A stretch of DNA of 64,000 nt. Origin: Olsenella profusa. Lineage in GTDB: Bacteria > Actinomycetota > Coriobacteriia > Coriobacteriales > Atopobiaceae. The stretch covers positions 1 to 64,000 of the forward strand of contig NZ_JACSNQ010000004.1 in the NCBI RefSeq assembly GCF_016900315.1. The letters are read 5' to 3'. How positions within the stretch are numbered: position 1 is the stretch's first letter; each line of letters opens with the position of its first letter. The position numbers and the translations under genes were made by a program. The notes below the pieces were generated by a model. That model had not been told where the DNA came from, ran no database searches, and saw nothing but the letters and a program-made list of their open reading frames with translations. This document shows positions 57,130 to 64,000 of the stretch, piece after piece.

Positions 57130-57838
57130 GCTGGTTGCCAAGCTGCGCTGGTCGGGAGTCTTTGGGGAGAGCGTCCGCACGGGCAACATCGTCCCGCGCT
57201 ATCTCTGCTTTGTGGCGGGTCTGCTCATCAACTCCTTCGGCGTGGCCTTCATCACCAAGGCGGCGCTCGGCACCTCCCCCATCTCCAGCATCCCCTACGT
57301 GCTTGACCTCGAGTTCTGGCCCACGTTTGGCGAGACCACCTTCGTGATCAACATGCTCTACATCATCGCCCAGATCGTGCTGCTGCGCCGCGACTTCAAG
57401 CCGGTGCAGTTCCTGCAGATCGTGGCGAACCTCATCTTCAGCGCGTTCATCGACGTGAGCATGGGCCTGCTCTGGTGGCTGAGCCCGCATGGGCTCCCTG
57501 CGGAGATCCTCTCCCTTGCCGTCGGCTGCTGCATCCTCGCGTTCGGAATCGCCGTCGAGGTGGCGCCGGACGTCATCGTGGTTCCGGGCGAGGGCATCGT
57601 GCGCGCGATCGCCGGCAAGCTCGGCCGCCCGTTCGGCACCTGCAAGCTCTGCTTTGACACCACGCTCGTCGTCATCGCGTGTTGCCTCTCCATCGCGTTC
57701 TTCGGCTACCTCAACGGCCTCGGCGCCGGCACGATCGCGTCCGCACTCGTCGTGGGCCCCATCTGCAACGTCATCAACGCGCACGTGCCGCTCATCGAGA
57801 AGATCCGCGGCCTCGTGCCGGAAGGCGCGGAGGAGTAG
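57122..57838 (+). CDS. YczE/YitT-like membrane protein (DUF6198 type)
   Basis: The 238-residue protein has about five membrane helices and the family-typical segments INSFGVAFITKAALGTSPISSIPYVL, QIVANLIFSAFIDVSMGL, VAPDVIVVPGEGIVRAIAG and LGRPFGTCKLCFDTTLVVIA. GGAAAGG precedes the ATG, which lies within the end of the MarR gene. Transport or efflux is likely, with unknown substrate. A symmetric GTACGTAC element follows its stop. Confidence 0.82.
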   Translation: MSELVAKLRWSGVFGESVRTGNIVPRYLCFVAGLLINSFGVAFITKAALGTSPISSIPYVLDLEFWPTFGETTFVINMLYIIAQIVLLRRDFKPVQFLQIVANLIFSAFIDVSMGLLWWLSPHGLPAEILSLAVGCCILAFGIAVEVAPDVIVVPGEGIVRAIAGKLGRPFGTCKLCFDTTLVVIACCLSIAFFGYLNGLGAGTIASALVVGPICNVINAHVPLIEKIRGLVPEGAEE

Positions 57839-57872
57839 CCCTTCTCGCCTCTTCACGAGTCACGAAACCAAG

Positions 57873-58017
57873 GGTACGTACACCGATGTTTCTGGTACGT
57901 ACACTGCTGCGGCTTTAACGTCCTTCTCGCCAGCCTCTCTACCTGCAGAAACGTCAGATAAGCTGGCGAGAAGGACACAGCGGAGTGTACGTACCCTATT
58001 GCGGGGGTGTACGTACC
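57873..58017. repeat. Inverted-symmetric element: GGTACGTACAC arms around a TTCTCGCC hairpin
   Basis: GGTACGTACAC occurs at 57873 and 57894 and inverted as GTGTACGTACC at 57985 and 58007. Between them GTCCTTCTCGCCAGC (57920-57934) is perfectly complementary to GCTGGCGAGAAGGAC (57962-57976). The central stem is a variant of the dispersed GGTTCTTCTCGCC word. It lies between two convergent genes. Confidence 0.8.
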
Positions 58018-58069
58018 CTGACGCGAGACGAGGCTCCGCGAGGCCAGGCCGCGCCGCCGCGCGGGCCCG

Positions 58070-59104
58070 CTACCAGATGCCGAGCACGTGCTGCATCCCC
58101 AGGCTCACGCACGCGATGGCAACCCAGCAGCAGAACCCCATGAGGATGGGCTTTCCGCCCGTGCGCACCAGCTTCACGACGTCCGTGTTGAGGCCGATGG
58201 CCGCCATCGCCATGACGATGAGGAACTTGGAGAGCTCCTTGACGGGCGCCGTGACCGTCGCGGGCAGGGCAAGGACCGTGGTCATCACGCTTGCCAGCAC
58301 AAAGAACAGGATGAAGGCGGGAAACGCGCGGCGCAGGCTGAACGTGCTCTGGCCCTCGCCGCCGGCGCGGCGCTCCTTGCGGACGCCCCACAGCGCAAGC
58401 GCCAGCGTGATGGGGATGATGGCCAGCGTGCGCGTGAGCTTCACGATGGTGGCCGCGTCGAGCGTGTTGGCGCCCGGGTGCATGCCGTCCCAGGCAGCGG
58501 CGGCCGCCGTGACGGAGGACGTGTCGTTGACCGCCGTCCCCGCGAAGAGGCCAAAGCCCTCGTTGGAGAGGCCGAGCACGCCGCCGAGCGTGGGGAACAC
58601 GAGCGCGGCGATCACGTTGAAGAGGAAGATGACGCTGATGGCCTGGGCCACCTCCTCGTCGTCCGCCTTGATGACGGGCGCGGTGGCCGCAATGGCAGAG
58701 CCGCCGCAGATCGAGGAGCCCACGCCCACCAGCGTGGAGATCTTGCCGGGAATCTTGAGCGCACGGCACAGGACGAACGCCACCACGAGCGACGTGGTGA
58801 TCGTCGCCACGATGATCGGCAGCGAGGTGGCACCCACCTGCGCGATCTGCGCGAGGTTGAGGCCAAAGCCCAGAAGGACGACCGCCCACTGGAGCACCTT
58901 CTTGGAGGTGAACCGCACACCCGGCTCGATCGCGGAGGTGTCGCGCCCCCGCAGCGCCACGGCGAGAGCCATGCCGATGAGGATGGCAAAGACCGGGCCG
59001 CCCACCACCTCGAGCTGCCTGCCCAGCAGCCAGGCCGGCACCGCAATGACCAGCGCCAGCAGCACGCCCCTCCACGTCTTGTCAAAGTCCCTGATGAGCT
59101 CCAC
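58070..59104 (-). CDS. YeiH-family putative sulfate exporter
   Basis: I prefer the GTG at 59104, which follows GAGAAGGGCGGGG, giving 344 residues starting [16 protein letters not shown]. About ten membrane helices and the family motifs [72 protein letters not shown] and [15 protein letters not shown] are visible. The family (UPF0324/YeiH) is annotated as sulfate or cysteine-linked exporter on limited evidence. Confidence 0.87.
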   Translation of the reverse strand: MELIRDFDKTWRGVLLALVIAVPAWLLGRQLEVVGGPVFAILIGMALAVALRGRDTSAIEPGVRFTSKKVLQWAVVLLGFGLNLAQIAQVGATSLPIIVATITTSLVVAFVLCRALKIPGKISTLVGVGSSICGGSAIAATAPVIKADDEEVAQAISVIFLFNVIAALVFPTLGGVLGLSNEGFGLFAGTAVNDTSSVTAAAAAWDGMHPGANTLDAATIVKLTRTLAIIPITLALALWGVRKERRAGGEGQSTFSLRRAFPAFILFFVLASVMTTVLALPATVTAPVKELSKFLIVMAMAAIGLNTDVVKLVRTGGKPILMGFCCWVAIACVSLGMQHVLGIW

Positions 59105-59213
59105 GTCCCCGCCCTTCTCCACGTCGACCCAGCAAGCTGAGTAGCCTACCGCATATGGAGAGAGATTGCGAGCGCGGTCCCGCAACAGCCCCGAAACATT
59201 TGGGTTTACCTAC

Positions 59214-59304
59214 ACTAACCCCACACCTAGTTTGTCTTTCTCGGCGCATTTGGAAGAAATCCCCAGATGCGCAAGATAAAAGACAGCCTAGGTGTGGGAT
59301 TAGT
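59214..59304. repeat. Long imperfect inverted repeat (about 38-base arms)
   Basis: The left arm (59214-59249, starting ACTAACCCCACACCTAG) matches the reverse complement of the right arm (59267-59304, ending CTAGGTGTGGGATTAGT) apart from small gaps and a few mismatches. The loop is about 17 bases and A/G-rich. A GGCGAGAAGAAC word follows at 59339. It lies in the 336-base gap between a YeiH gene and a glycosidase gene, where I see no coding sequence. Confidence 0.7.
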
Positions 59305-59440
59305 TCGGGCTAACTTGCAAGAAGCAAGGGGCAGCGCCGGCGAGAAGAACGCCCTCCTCGCCCGCACCGACGCCCGCGGACTGCAGGCCACCGAGGTCCT
59401 CGCCGCCATGCCGAGGGCGGTGACGGACGGGCAGGCAGCC

Positions 59441-61003
59441 CTAGGCCAGCTCGATGAAGGTCACGCTCTCCGTGGGAACGCGCAGGACGCCGCCCGACAG
59501 CTCCGCCTCGCCACCGAGCGCATAGAGCGTGCGCCCGGGCACGCACTCGCACGGAACCTCGGTCGCACGGCCGGAGGGGTTGAGCGCGCACAGCACGCGT
59601 TGCCCGCCCTTCTCGCGAACGGAGCGCAGGTAGACCAGCGGGTACGCGTTCTTCTCGCAGTACAGGAACTCGATCGCGGCGCCCGTCCCAAGGGCCGGCG
59701 TCGCACGGCGCAGCGCGATGAGCCGCTGGACCTCGCGCCAGAGCGAGGCGTCGTCCGCCATCTCCGCCGCCACCGTGGGCGCGTCGTCGCTCGCGTCCTG
59801 GGGGATGTAGAGCCGCTCGGCGGGCGCGTCCGAGAAGCCGTAGTTGGGCAGCGCCGCGTCCCACTGCATCGGGGAGCGCGCGCCCGTGCGCCGGTAGCCG
59901 CCCTCGACCGAGGTCACGTCCAGGTTCCGCATGCCGATTTCGTCGCCCGCGTAGACGAAGGGGCACCCCGGCATGGACATGATGAAGGCAAAGGCCAGCC
60001 TCATCTCCCCCGGGTCCAGGAAGGCGCGCAGACGGTCCATGTCGTGGTTGCCCGAGGGGATGCACATGAGGCCGCGGCCGTCCGTGAGCTCCAGGTTGCG
60101 GCGGTACGTGGCCACGAACTCGCTCGCGTCGCCCACGCCCTCGCGGCCGAACCACGGGTGCTCGCAGCGGAAGAGGTCCATGTAGTGCGAGGTGCCAAAC
60201 TGCAGCAGGAAGTCCATGTGGAAGCCCGCGCGGATGGTCTTGTCCGGCTCGCCCCACTCCGAGATCAGGACGGCCTCGGGGAAGCGCTCGTCCAGAAAGG
60301 CGCGCATGTCCTGCCAGAGGGCGATCGTGCCCTCCTGGTCGGGGTCGTCCTTCACGAGCGAGCCGGCCATGTCCACACGGAAGCCGTCGCAGCCATGCTC
60401 GAGCCAGAACGCCATGACGTCCTTCATGGCCTGGCGCGTGGCCAGGGCCTCGGGCGAGTCCATCGGGCTCTGCCAGGGCTCCGTCACGCGATAGAAGCCG
60501 TAGTTGAGCGCCGGCTGGAAGGCGAAGAAGTTGACGGCCACCGCGCCGTTGCGCTCGGCGATGCCCCGCAGCACGCCGTTCACGCCCGGGACGTCGCCCA
60601 CGGGCGTCCAGACGTCGTCGGTCCAGACGTAGCGCCCGGTGAACTGGTTGGGTTCGGCGCGGCAGGACTCCTTGAACCAGGGGTGCTCGATCGAGGTGTG
60701 CCCCGGCACGAGGTCGAGAAGGACGTGCATGCCGCGGGCGTGCGCCTCGGCGAAGAGTCGCTCGAGGTCGGCGTTGGTCCCGTAGCGCGGGGCCACCCGG
60801 CAGTAGTCGGCCACGTCGTAGCCCGCGTCACCGAAGGGCGAGACGAAGCACGGGTTGAGCCAGAGCGCGTTGCACCCCAGCTCGCGCACGTAGTCGAGCT
60901 TCTCGATGACGCCGGGCAGGTCACCGATGCCGTCGGCGTTGGTGTCGTTGAAGCTCTGGGGGTAGACCTCGTAGAAGACGGCGTCTCCGAGCCACGCGCT
61001 CAT
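59441..61003 (-). CDS. GH13 alpha-glucosidase / alpha-amylase family enzyme
   Basis: The 520-residue protein starts MSAWLGDAVFYEVYPQSFNDTNADGIGDLPGV, the typical GH13 opening. The four conserved regions are present: LLDLVPGHTSIEHPWF, DGFRVDMAG (nucleophile Asp), VLISEWGEP (acid/base Glu) and SGNHDMDRL. No signal peptide is visible, so it acts in the cytoplasm on imported oligosaccharides. The ERV/EWG detail is more like oligo-1,6- or trehalose-type glucosidases, but specificity is open. GAGAGGAG precedes the ATG, which overlaps the end of rsmJ by four bases. Confidence 0.88.
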   Translation of the reverse strand: MSAWLGDAVFYEVYPQSFNDTNADGIGDLPGVIEKLDYVRELGCNALWLNPCFVSPFGDAGYDVADYCRVAPRYGTNADLERLFAEAHARGMHVLLDLVPGHTSIEHPWFKESCRAEPNQFTGRYVWTDDVWTPVGDVPGVNGVLRGIAERNGAVAVNFFAFQPALNYGFYRVTEPWQSPMDSPEALATRQAMKDVMAFWLEHGCDGFRVDMAGSLVKDDPDQEGTIALWQDMRAFLDERFPEAVLISEWGEPDKTIRAGFHMDFLLQFGTSHYMDLFRCEHPWFGREGVGDASEFVATYRRNLELTDGRGLMCIPSGNHDMDRLRAFLDPGEMRLAFAFIMSMPGCPFVYAGDEIGMRNLDVTSVEGGYRRTGARSPMQWDAALPNYGFSDAPAERLYIPQDASDDAPTVAAEMADDASLWREVQRLIALRRATPALGTGAAIEFLYCEKNAYPLVYLRSVREKGGQRVLCALNPSGRATEVPCECVPGRTLYALGGEAELSGGVLRVPTESVTFIELA

Positions 61004-61734
61004 GGGCGCTCCTCTCTTGCCCCCGGTTGCCCCGGGGCCGCGTCGGGGGCCGCCTGCCTCGGGGGCGGCACGATGACATCATAGCGGACGGCCTTGCCGG
61101 TGAACTCGTAGGACGGCTTGACCCCTGCGAGGTGCGGACCCTTGGGCGGGCGCTTGACCACCACCTTGCGCGGGTGCGCCGCGAGCGCCGCGTCCAGCAG
61201 CGCGGCCTCGTCCTCGCACGGGCGCTCCAGGTGGTGCAGGAGCTGAAACTTCTTCTTCACCGCCGCGCTCTTGCGGCGCTCGGGGAACATGGGGTCGAGA
61301 AACACCACGTCGGGAGCGACGCCTAGGGCACGCAGGGCCTCGGTGCTGTCCCCCTCCACGAGCTCCATGCGCGCGACCGGGCCGGCAAGCGCCGGCACGT
61401 CCGCGGCGCGGGCGAGGGCGTCGCGCAGCAGCGCGGCGATCACCGGGTCCCTCTCGTACAGCGTGACGGTGAAGCCGGCGGCGGCCAGCAGCAGCGCGTC
61501 CTCCCCCAGGCCCGCCGTGGCGTCGACCGCCGTGGGGGACTCGACGCCCCGCACGCGCGCGGCGCGCACGAGCAGCTCGCGGCCGAGGCGGTCGGGACGG
61601 AGACGCGGCAGCATCCGCGTGAGGTCGGCCATGAGCTCCATGCCGTCCCCCACGAGCGCAAGGCCGTCCGCGCGCCGTACGAGCTCGACGTCCCCCGCCC
61701 GGGGCGCTCCCGTCCGTTTTCCTTCTGTGCCCAT
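61000..61734 (-). CDS. rsmJ: 16S rRNA (guanine1516-N2)-methyltransferase RsmJ-like
   Basis: The 244-residue protein has the RsmJ signature VDATAGLGEDALLLAAAGFTVTLYERDPVIAALLRDAL, the catalytic-region motif VVFLDPMFPERRKSAAVKKKFQLLHHL and VVVKRPPKGPHLAG. The N-terminal domain is shorter than in E. coli RsmJ. It would methylate G1516 of 16S rRNA with SAM. It ends within the start of the GH13 gene and begins ten bases after the LysO-type gene, so a single transcript is likely. Confidence 0.83.
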   Translation of the reverse strand: MGTEGKRTGAPRAGDVELVRRADGLALVGDGMELMADLTRMLPRLRPDRLGRELLVRAARVRGVESPTAVDATAGLGEDALLLAAAGFTVTLYERDPVIAALLRDALARAADVPALAGPVARMELVEGDSTEALRALGVAPDVVFLDPMFPERRKSAAVKKKFQLLHHLERPCEDEAALLDAALAAHPRKVVVKRPPKGPHLAGVKPSYEFTGKAVRYDVIVPPPRQAAPDAAPGQPGAREERP

Positions 61735-61743
61735 CGACGGCCC

Positions 61744-62349
61744 CTAGGCGCCAAGCAGCTGGTAGCAGACGGAGATGATGATGGGGACAAGCGCCGAGCA
61801 GATGGCCCCGTTGACCACCGAGAGCACCACGTTCTCCTCGCCGGCATACTTGACCATCATCGGAAGCGTGGTGTCCTCGCTCGTGGCGCCCGCGGCGGCG
61901 ATGCACGCCGCCGGGTTGAGGTGCCGCGACAGGAAGGGGATGCAGAAGAACGAGAGAATCTCACGCATGAGGCTGCTCAGAAAGGCAACGCCTCCGTACG
62001 CGCCTCCGGAAAGCGCGCCGATTGTGGCGCCGCCCAGGCTGTACCACCCCATGCAGCCCGCGATAGAGACGCCCTCGGTGAACGGGTAGCCCGTCACGAT
62101 CGAGCAGACCACGCCGCCCGCAAGCGACCCCACGGTCACGCCCACGGGAATGACGAGCGCATGGGCTCGATGCTCGCGGAGCCGGCCCAGGATTCCCCGC
62201 TGAAGGCCGATGCTGATGCCCACCGAGATCATGAGCAGGTTGAGGATGAGGTCGCTCGAGGAGAGCAGTGCGTCAAGCGCCGGCAGGCCGGCTCCCAGCC
62301 GACCGAAGAGGACGCCCACGAGCAGGGCGACGAGGGCAATCACCACCAC
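61744..62349 (-). CDS. LysO family transporter, C-terminal membrane subunit
   Basis: The GTG at 62349 follows GGAGGGGGA and lies two bases after the stop of the preceding gene. The 201-residue protein has six helices with DLILNLLMISVGISIGLQRG, VIPVGVTVGSLAGGVVCSIV, EGVSIAGCMGWYSLGGATI and GATSEDTTLPMMVKYAG, matching the C-terminal part of lysine exporter LysO (YbjE). LysO of E. coli is one chain; here it is divided into two adjacent genes. Lysine export is inferred from the family. Confidence 0.8.
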   Translation of the reverse strand: MVVIALVALLVGVLFGRLGAGLPALDALLSSSDLILNLLMISVGISIGLQRGILGRLREHRAHALVIPVGVTVGSLAGGVVCSIVTGYPFTEGVSIAGCMGWYSLGGATIGALSGGAYGGVAFLSSLMREILSFFCIPFLSRHLNPAACIAAAGATSEDTTLPMMVKYAGEENVVLSVVNGAICSALVPIIISVCYQLLGA

Positions 62350-62351
62350 GG

Positions 62352-62627
62352 CTACTCCCCCTCCCGCCGAGACGCCGACCCTCGCGTGAGCGCGTAGACA
62401 AGGGCCACGGACAGCGCCGTCGGGACCAGGCAGAACAGCGCGCTCTCCAGCCCAAAGCTCCCCAGGTTGCCGAGAAGCTCGTCGTTGGAGCCGATGGTGA
62501 CGCCCATCGTGAAGATGAGCAGCGCGGTCAGAACCGTCTGCGTCCGAGCGTTCGCGCGCGCCCACCCACGCGGGAAGGCCCACCGCCCCACGACGGCGCC
62601 CACGCACATCAGTGCAATCGTCAGCAT
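62352..62627 (-). CDS. LysO family transporter, N-terminal membrane subunit
   Basis: The 91-residue protein starts MLTIALMCVGAVVGRWAFPRG at 62627 after GGAACGAGGG. It has three helices (LTALLIFTMGVTIGSNDELLGNLGSFGLESALFCLVPTALSVALVYAL), which correspond to the N-terminal DUF340 half of LysO. The two genes are separated by two bases and must be co-translated. Confidence 0.78.
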   Translation of the reverse strand: MLTIALMCVGAVVGRWAFPRGWARANARTQTVLTALLIFTMGVTIGSNDELLGNLGSFGLESALFCLVPTALSVALVYALTRGSASRREGE

Positions 62628-62779
62628 CCCTCGTTCCCTTCGATCGTCGTTCCCACAGAGGTTTACCGGGTTACGGCACGTGGCGCAAGTCGCGGGCAGG
62701 GGATGACCCCTTCTCCACACCCGGGCCCGCCTGTACTAGGATTGCACCCGACCATTACGGGAAAGAGGGGGGACATACG

Positions 62780-63487
62780 ATGGGACAGGCTCAGCGGACA
62801 AAAACGAAGGTCCCCGTGAGGCTCGGCCTCACGGTGATCTGCGCAGGCGGCCTCATGGACGCCTACTCGTACCTGGTGCACGGCCACGTCTTCGCCACGG
62901 GACAGACCGGCAACATCGTGCTGCTCACCGTGCGCTCCGCCGGGGGCGACTGGCTCGGGGCGCTGGGGTGTCTGGTGTCGGTGCTCTCGTGCGCGCTTGG
63001 CATCTTCTTCTCGATGCACCTGCTGCACGGCGTGCACGGAGGCAACCGCTACCGCACGCAGCGCTGGGTCGCGGCGCTGGAGGCCGTGGTGTTCGCCGCA
63101 CTGGCCCTCGTGCCCGACGGCGTGCCCGACCTGCCCGTCAACTGCGTCATCTCGTTCTGCGCGGCCCTGGCCTTCGAGAACTTCCGTTCCTTCGGCACCA
63201 AGTCCACCTACGCGAGCGTCTTCTGCACCGGCAACCTACGCTCCTTTGCCGAGACCCTCTACCAGGGCCTCGTTGGCGGCGACCGGCACGAGCTGCACCG
63301 CGCGGAGCGCTACGCGGCGCTGATCGGGGCCTTCGTGGTGGGCGCGCTCGCCGGCGTGCTGCTCATCGGCGCGGTGGGGCGGCTCGCCTGCCTGGCCATC
63401 AGCGCGCTGTTCGTGGCGGTCTCGATTCACCTGGCCCTGCTGGACGAGGACCCCGACCGCGGCGGCGTCGTGATTCTCGACGACTAG
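62780..63487 (+). CDS. DUF1275 (YoaK family) membrane protein
   Basis: The 235-residue protein starts after AAGAGGGGGGA. It shows the family pattern GGLMDAYSYLVHGHVFATGQTGNIVLL, MHLLHGVHG, NCVISFCAALAFENFRSFG and STYASVFCTGNLRSFAETLYQGL with six helices. The function of the family is not established. It stands alone between the divergent LysO genes and the bile salt hydrolase. Confidence 0.85.
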   Translation: MGQAQRTKTKVPVRLGLTVICAGGLMDAYSYLVHGHVFATGQTGNIVLLTVRSAGGDWLGALGCLVSVLSCALGIFFSMHLLHGVHGGNRYRTQRWVAALEAVVFAALALVPDGVPDLPVNCVISFCAALAFENFRSFGTKSTYASVFCTGNLRSFAETLYQGLVGGDRHELHRAERYAALIGAFVVGALAGVLLIGAVGRLACLAISALFVAVSIHLALLDEDPDRGGVVILDD

Positions 63488-63512
63488 GGCTCGGACGGCT
63501 CGGCTCGCGCAT

Positions 63513-63541
63513 GAGACAAATGAACCTGTCCCCATTGTCTC
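63513..63541. repeat. REP-like short inverted repeat
   Basis: GAGACAA (63513-63519) and TTGTCTC (63535-63541) flank TGAACCTGTCCCC. Sequences of the kind GGGGACAGGTTCA inside short palindromes are typical of REP elements in many bacteria. A related GACTGTCCCC occurs near 48295. Confidence 0.45.
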
Positions 63542-63686
63542 CCGGGTACCCGCTGGCGACCATTTATCCCCCGTCCGCCTACCTGACGCGCCATCTACCG
63601 AATTTTGAGCTCCATTTCAGCTACAACGGCTCCAACTTCCCCACGCGCGCCTGCGGCCCCGCCGCCGACGAGAAGGGAGCGGCCCC

Positions 63687-64000
63687 ATGTGCACCGCCAT
63701 CCGCTTCACCGACAAGACCGGCGCCATGTTCTTCGGACGAAACCTGGACTGGACCCAGGGCTACGGGGAGAAGGTGGTCGCGACGCCCCCGGCGGCCCAG
63801 GTCCCGGCGGCCTTCGAGCGCCCCGGGGACCCCGCGCGCGGGCACGCCGTGATTGGCATGGGCATCGTCGTGGCGGGCGTCCCGCTCTACTTCGACTGCG
63901 GCAACGACGCGGGGCTCGCCGTCGCGGGACTCAACTTCCCGCAGAGCGCGCGCTACGCCGCCGCGGCCGTGGACGGCACCACCAACGTAGCGGCCTACGA
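63687..64000 (+). CDS. bsh: Choloylglycine (bile salt) hydrolase, N-terminal part cut by window end
   Basis: The frame begins MCTAIRFTDKTGAMFFGRNLDW; Cys2 becomes the N-terminal nucleophile after Met removal, and Arg18 and Asp21 (FGRNLDW) are the expected active-site residues. LAVAGLNFP contains the conserved Asn of Ntn-hydrolases. AGAAGGGAG lies eight bases before the ATG. The enzyme deconjugates bile acids in the cytoplasm, which fits an intestinal host. Penicillin V acylase is the alternative within the family; only about 104 residues are visible. Confidence 0.85.
   Translation, partial: MCTAIRFTDKTGAMFFGRNLDWTQGYGEKVVATPPAAQVPAAFERPGDPARGHAVIGMGIVVAGVPLYFDCGNDAGLAVAGLNFPQSARYAAAAVDGTTNVAAY

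Overview
The window is high-GC DNA whose gene content suggests a gut or oral Coriobacteriia of the Olsenella/Collinsella type. Pointers are Tat-dependent GH3 lipoproteins paired with LytTR/GHKL two-component systems, a PFL/UPF0210 protein, a HelD-like helicase and a bile salt hydrolase. The lineage is inferred from gene content; no rRNA or marker gene is present to prove it.

Positions 1-26218 are the right part of an integrative and conjugative element (ICE) whose left end lies outside the window. It holds transfer and cell-wall genes (a bifunctional peptidoglycan hydrolase, a VirB6-like channel protein, and a secreted NlpC/P60-Cna-B stalk protein with an LPQTG sorting signal). Next comes a peptide-immunity cassette (ABC ATPase, two permeases, YxeA-like protein, NarL-type two-component system), followed by an ECF sigma factor/ABC transporter cassette partly copied in inverted orientation. 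On the minus strand follow a MobC/relaxase operon with an oriT-like region and three accessory transcription units sharing a conserved leader hairpin. The right end has a HEPN protein and an AlbA-type regulator (probable defence), a helically phased repeat array and a tyrosine integrase. The element ends at 26171-26218 in the 3' part of an initiator tRNA-Met gene, read here as attR.

From 26219 on the DNA looks like host chromosome: DUF362 protein, HelD-like helicase and AlbA-domain protein (26.3-31.0 kb); three GH3 glycosidases interleaved with two paralogous LytTR/GHKL systems (31.8-45.1 kb); PFL protein, small membrane and lipoproteins, and a higBA toxin-antitoxin pair whose promoter contains a LexA-like box (45.2-48.3 kb); a TetR regulator with a methyltransferase (48.4-49.7 kb); a YtrA/GntR-ABC operon flanked by symmetric repeat arrays (50.3-53.4 kb); an OmpR-type system with a TVP38-like membrane protein that appear to share an operator; a MarR/YczE pair; a YeiH exporter, a GH13 glucosidase, RsmJ, a two-gene LysO-type exporter, a DUF1275 protein and the start of a bile salt hydrolase (53.5-64.0 kb).

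The least explained material is intergenic. A 13-base word, GGTTCTTCTCGCC, recurs in the chromosomal part, mostly just after stop codons. Some copies form the centre of larger inverted-symmetric arrays built from 41-42 base units or from other site-specific words. On the ICE the shared leader hairpins, the 4 x 3 phased repeats, a 385-bp inverted duplication and a duplicated 19-residue peptide gene deserve a second look. All alignments were made by eye.
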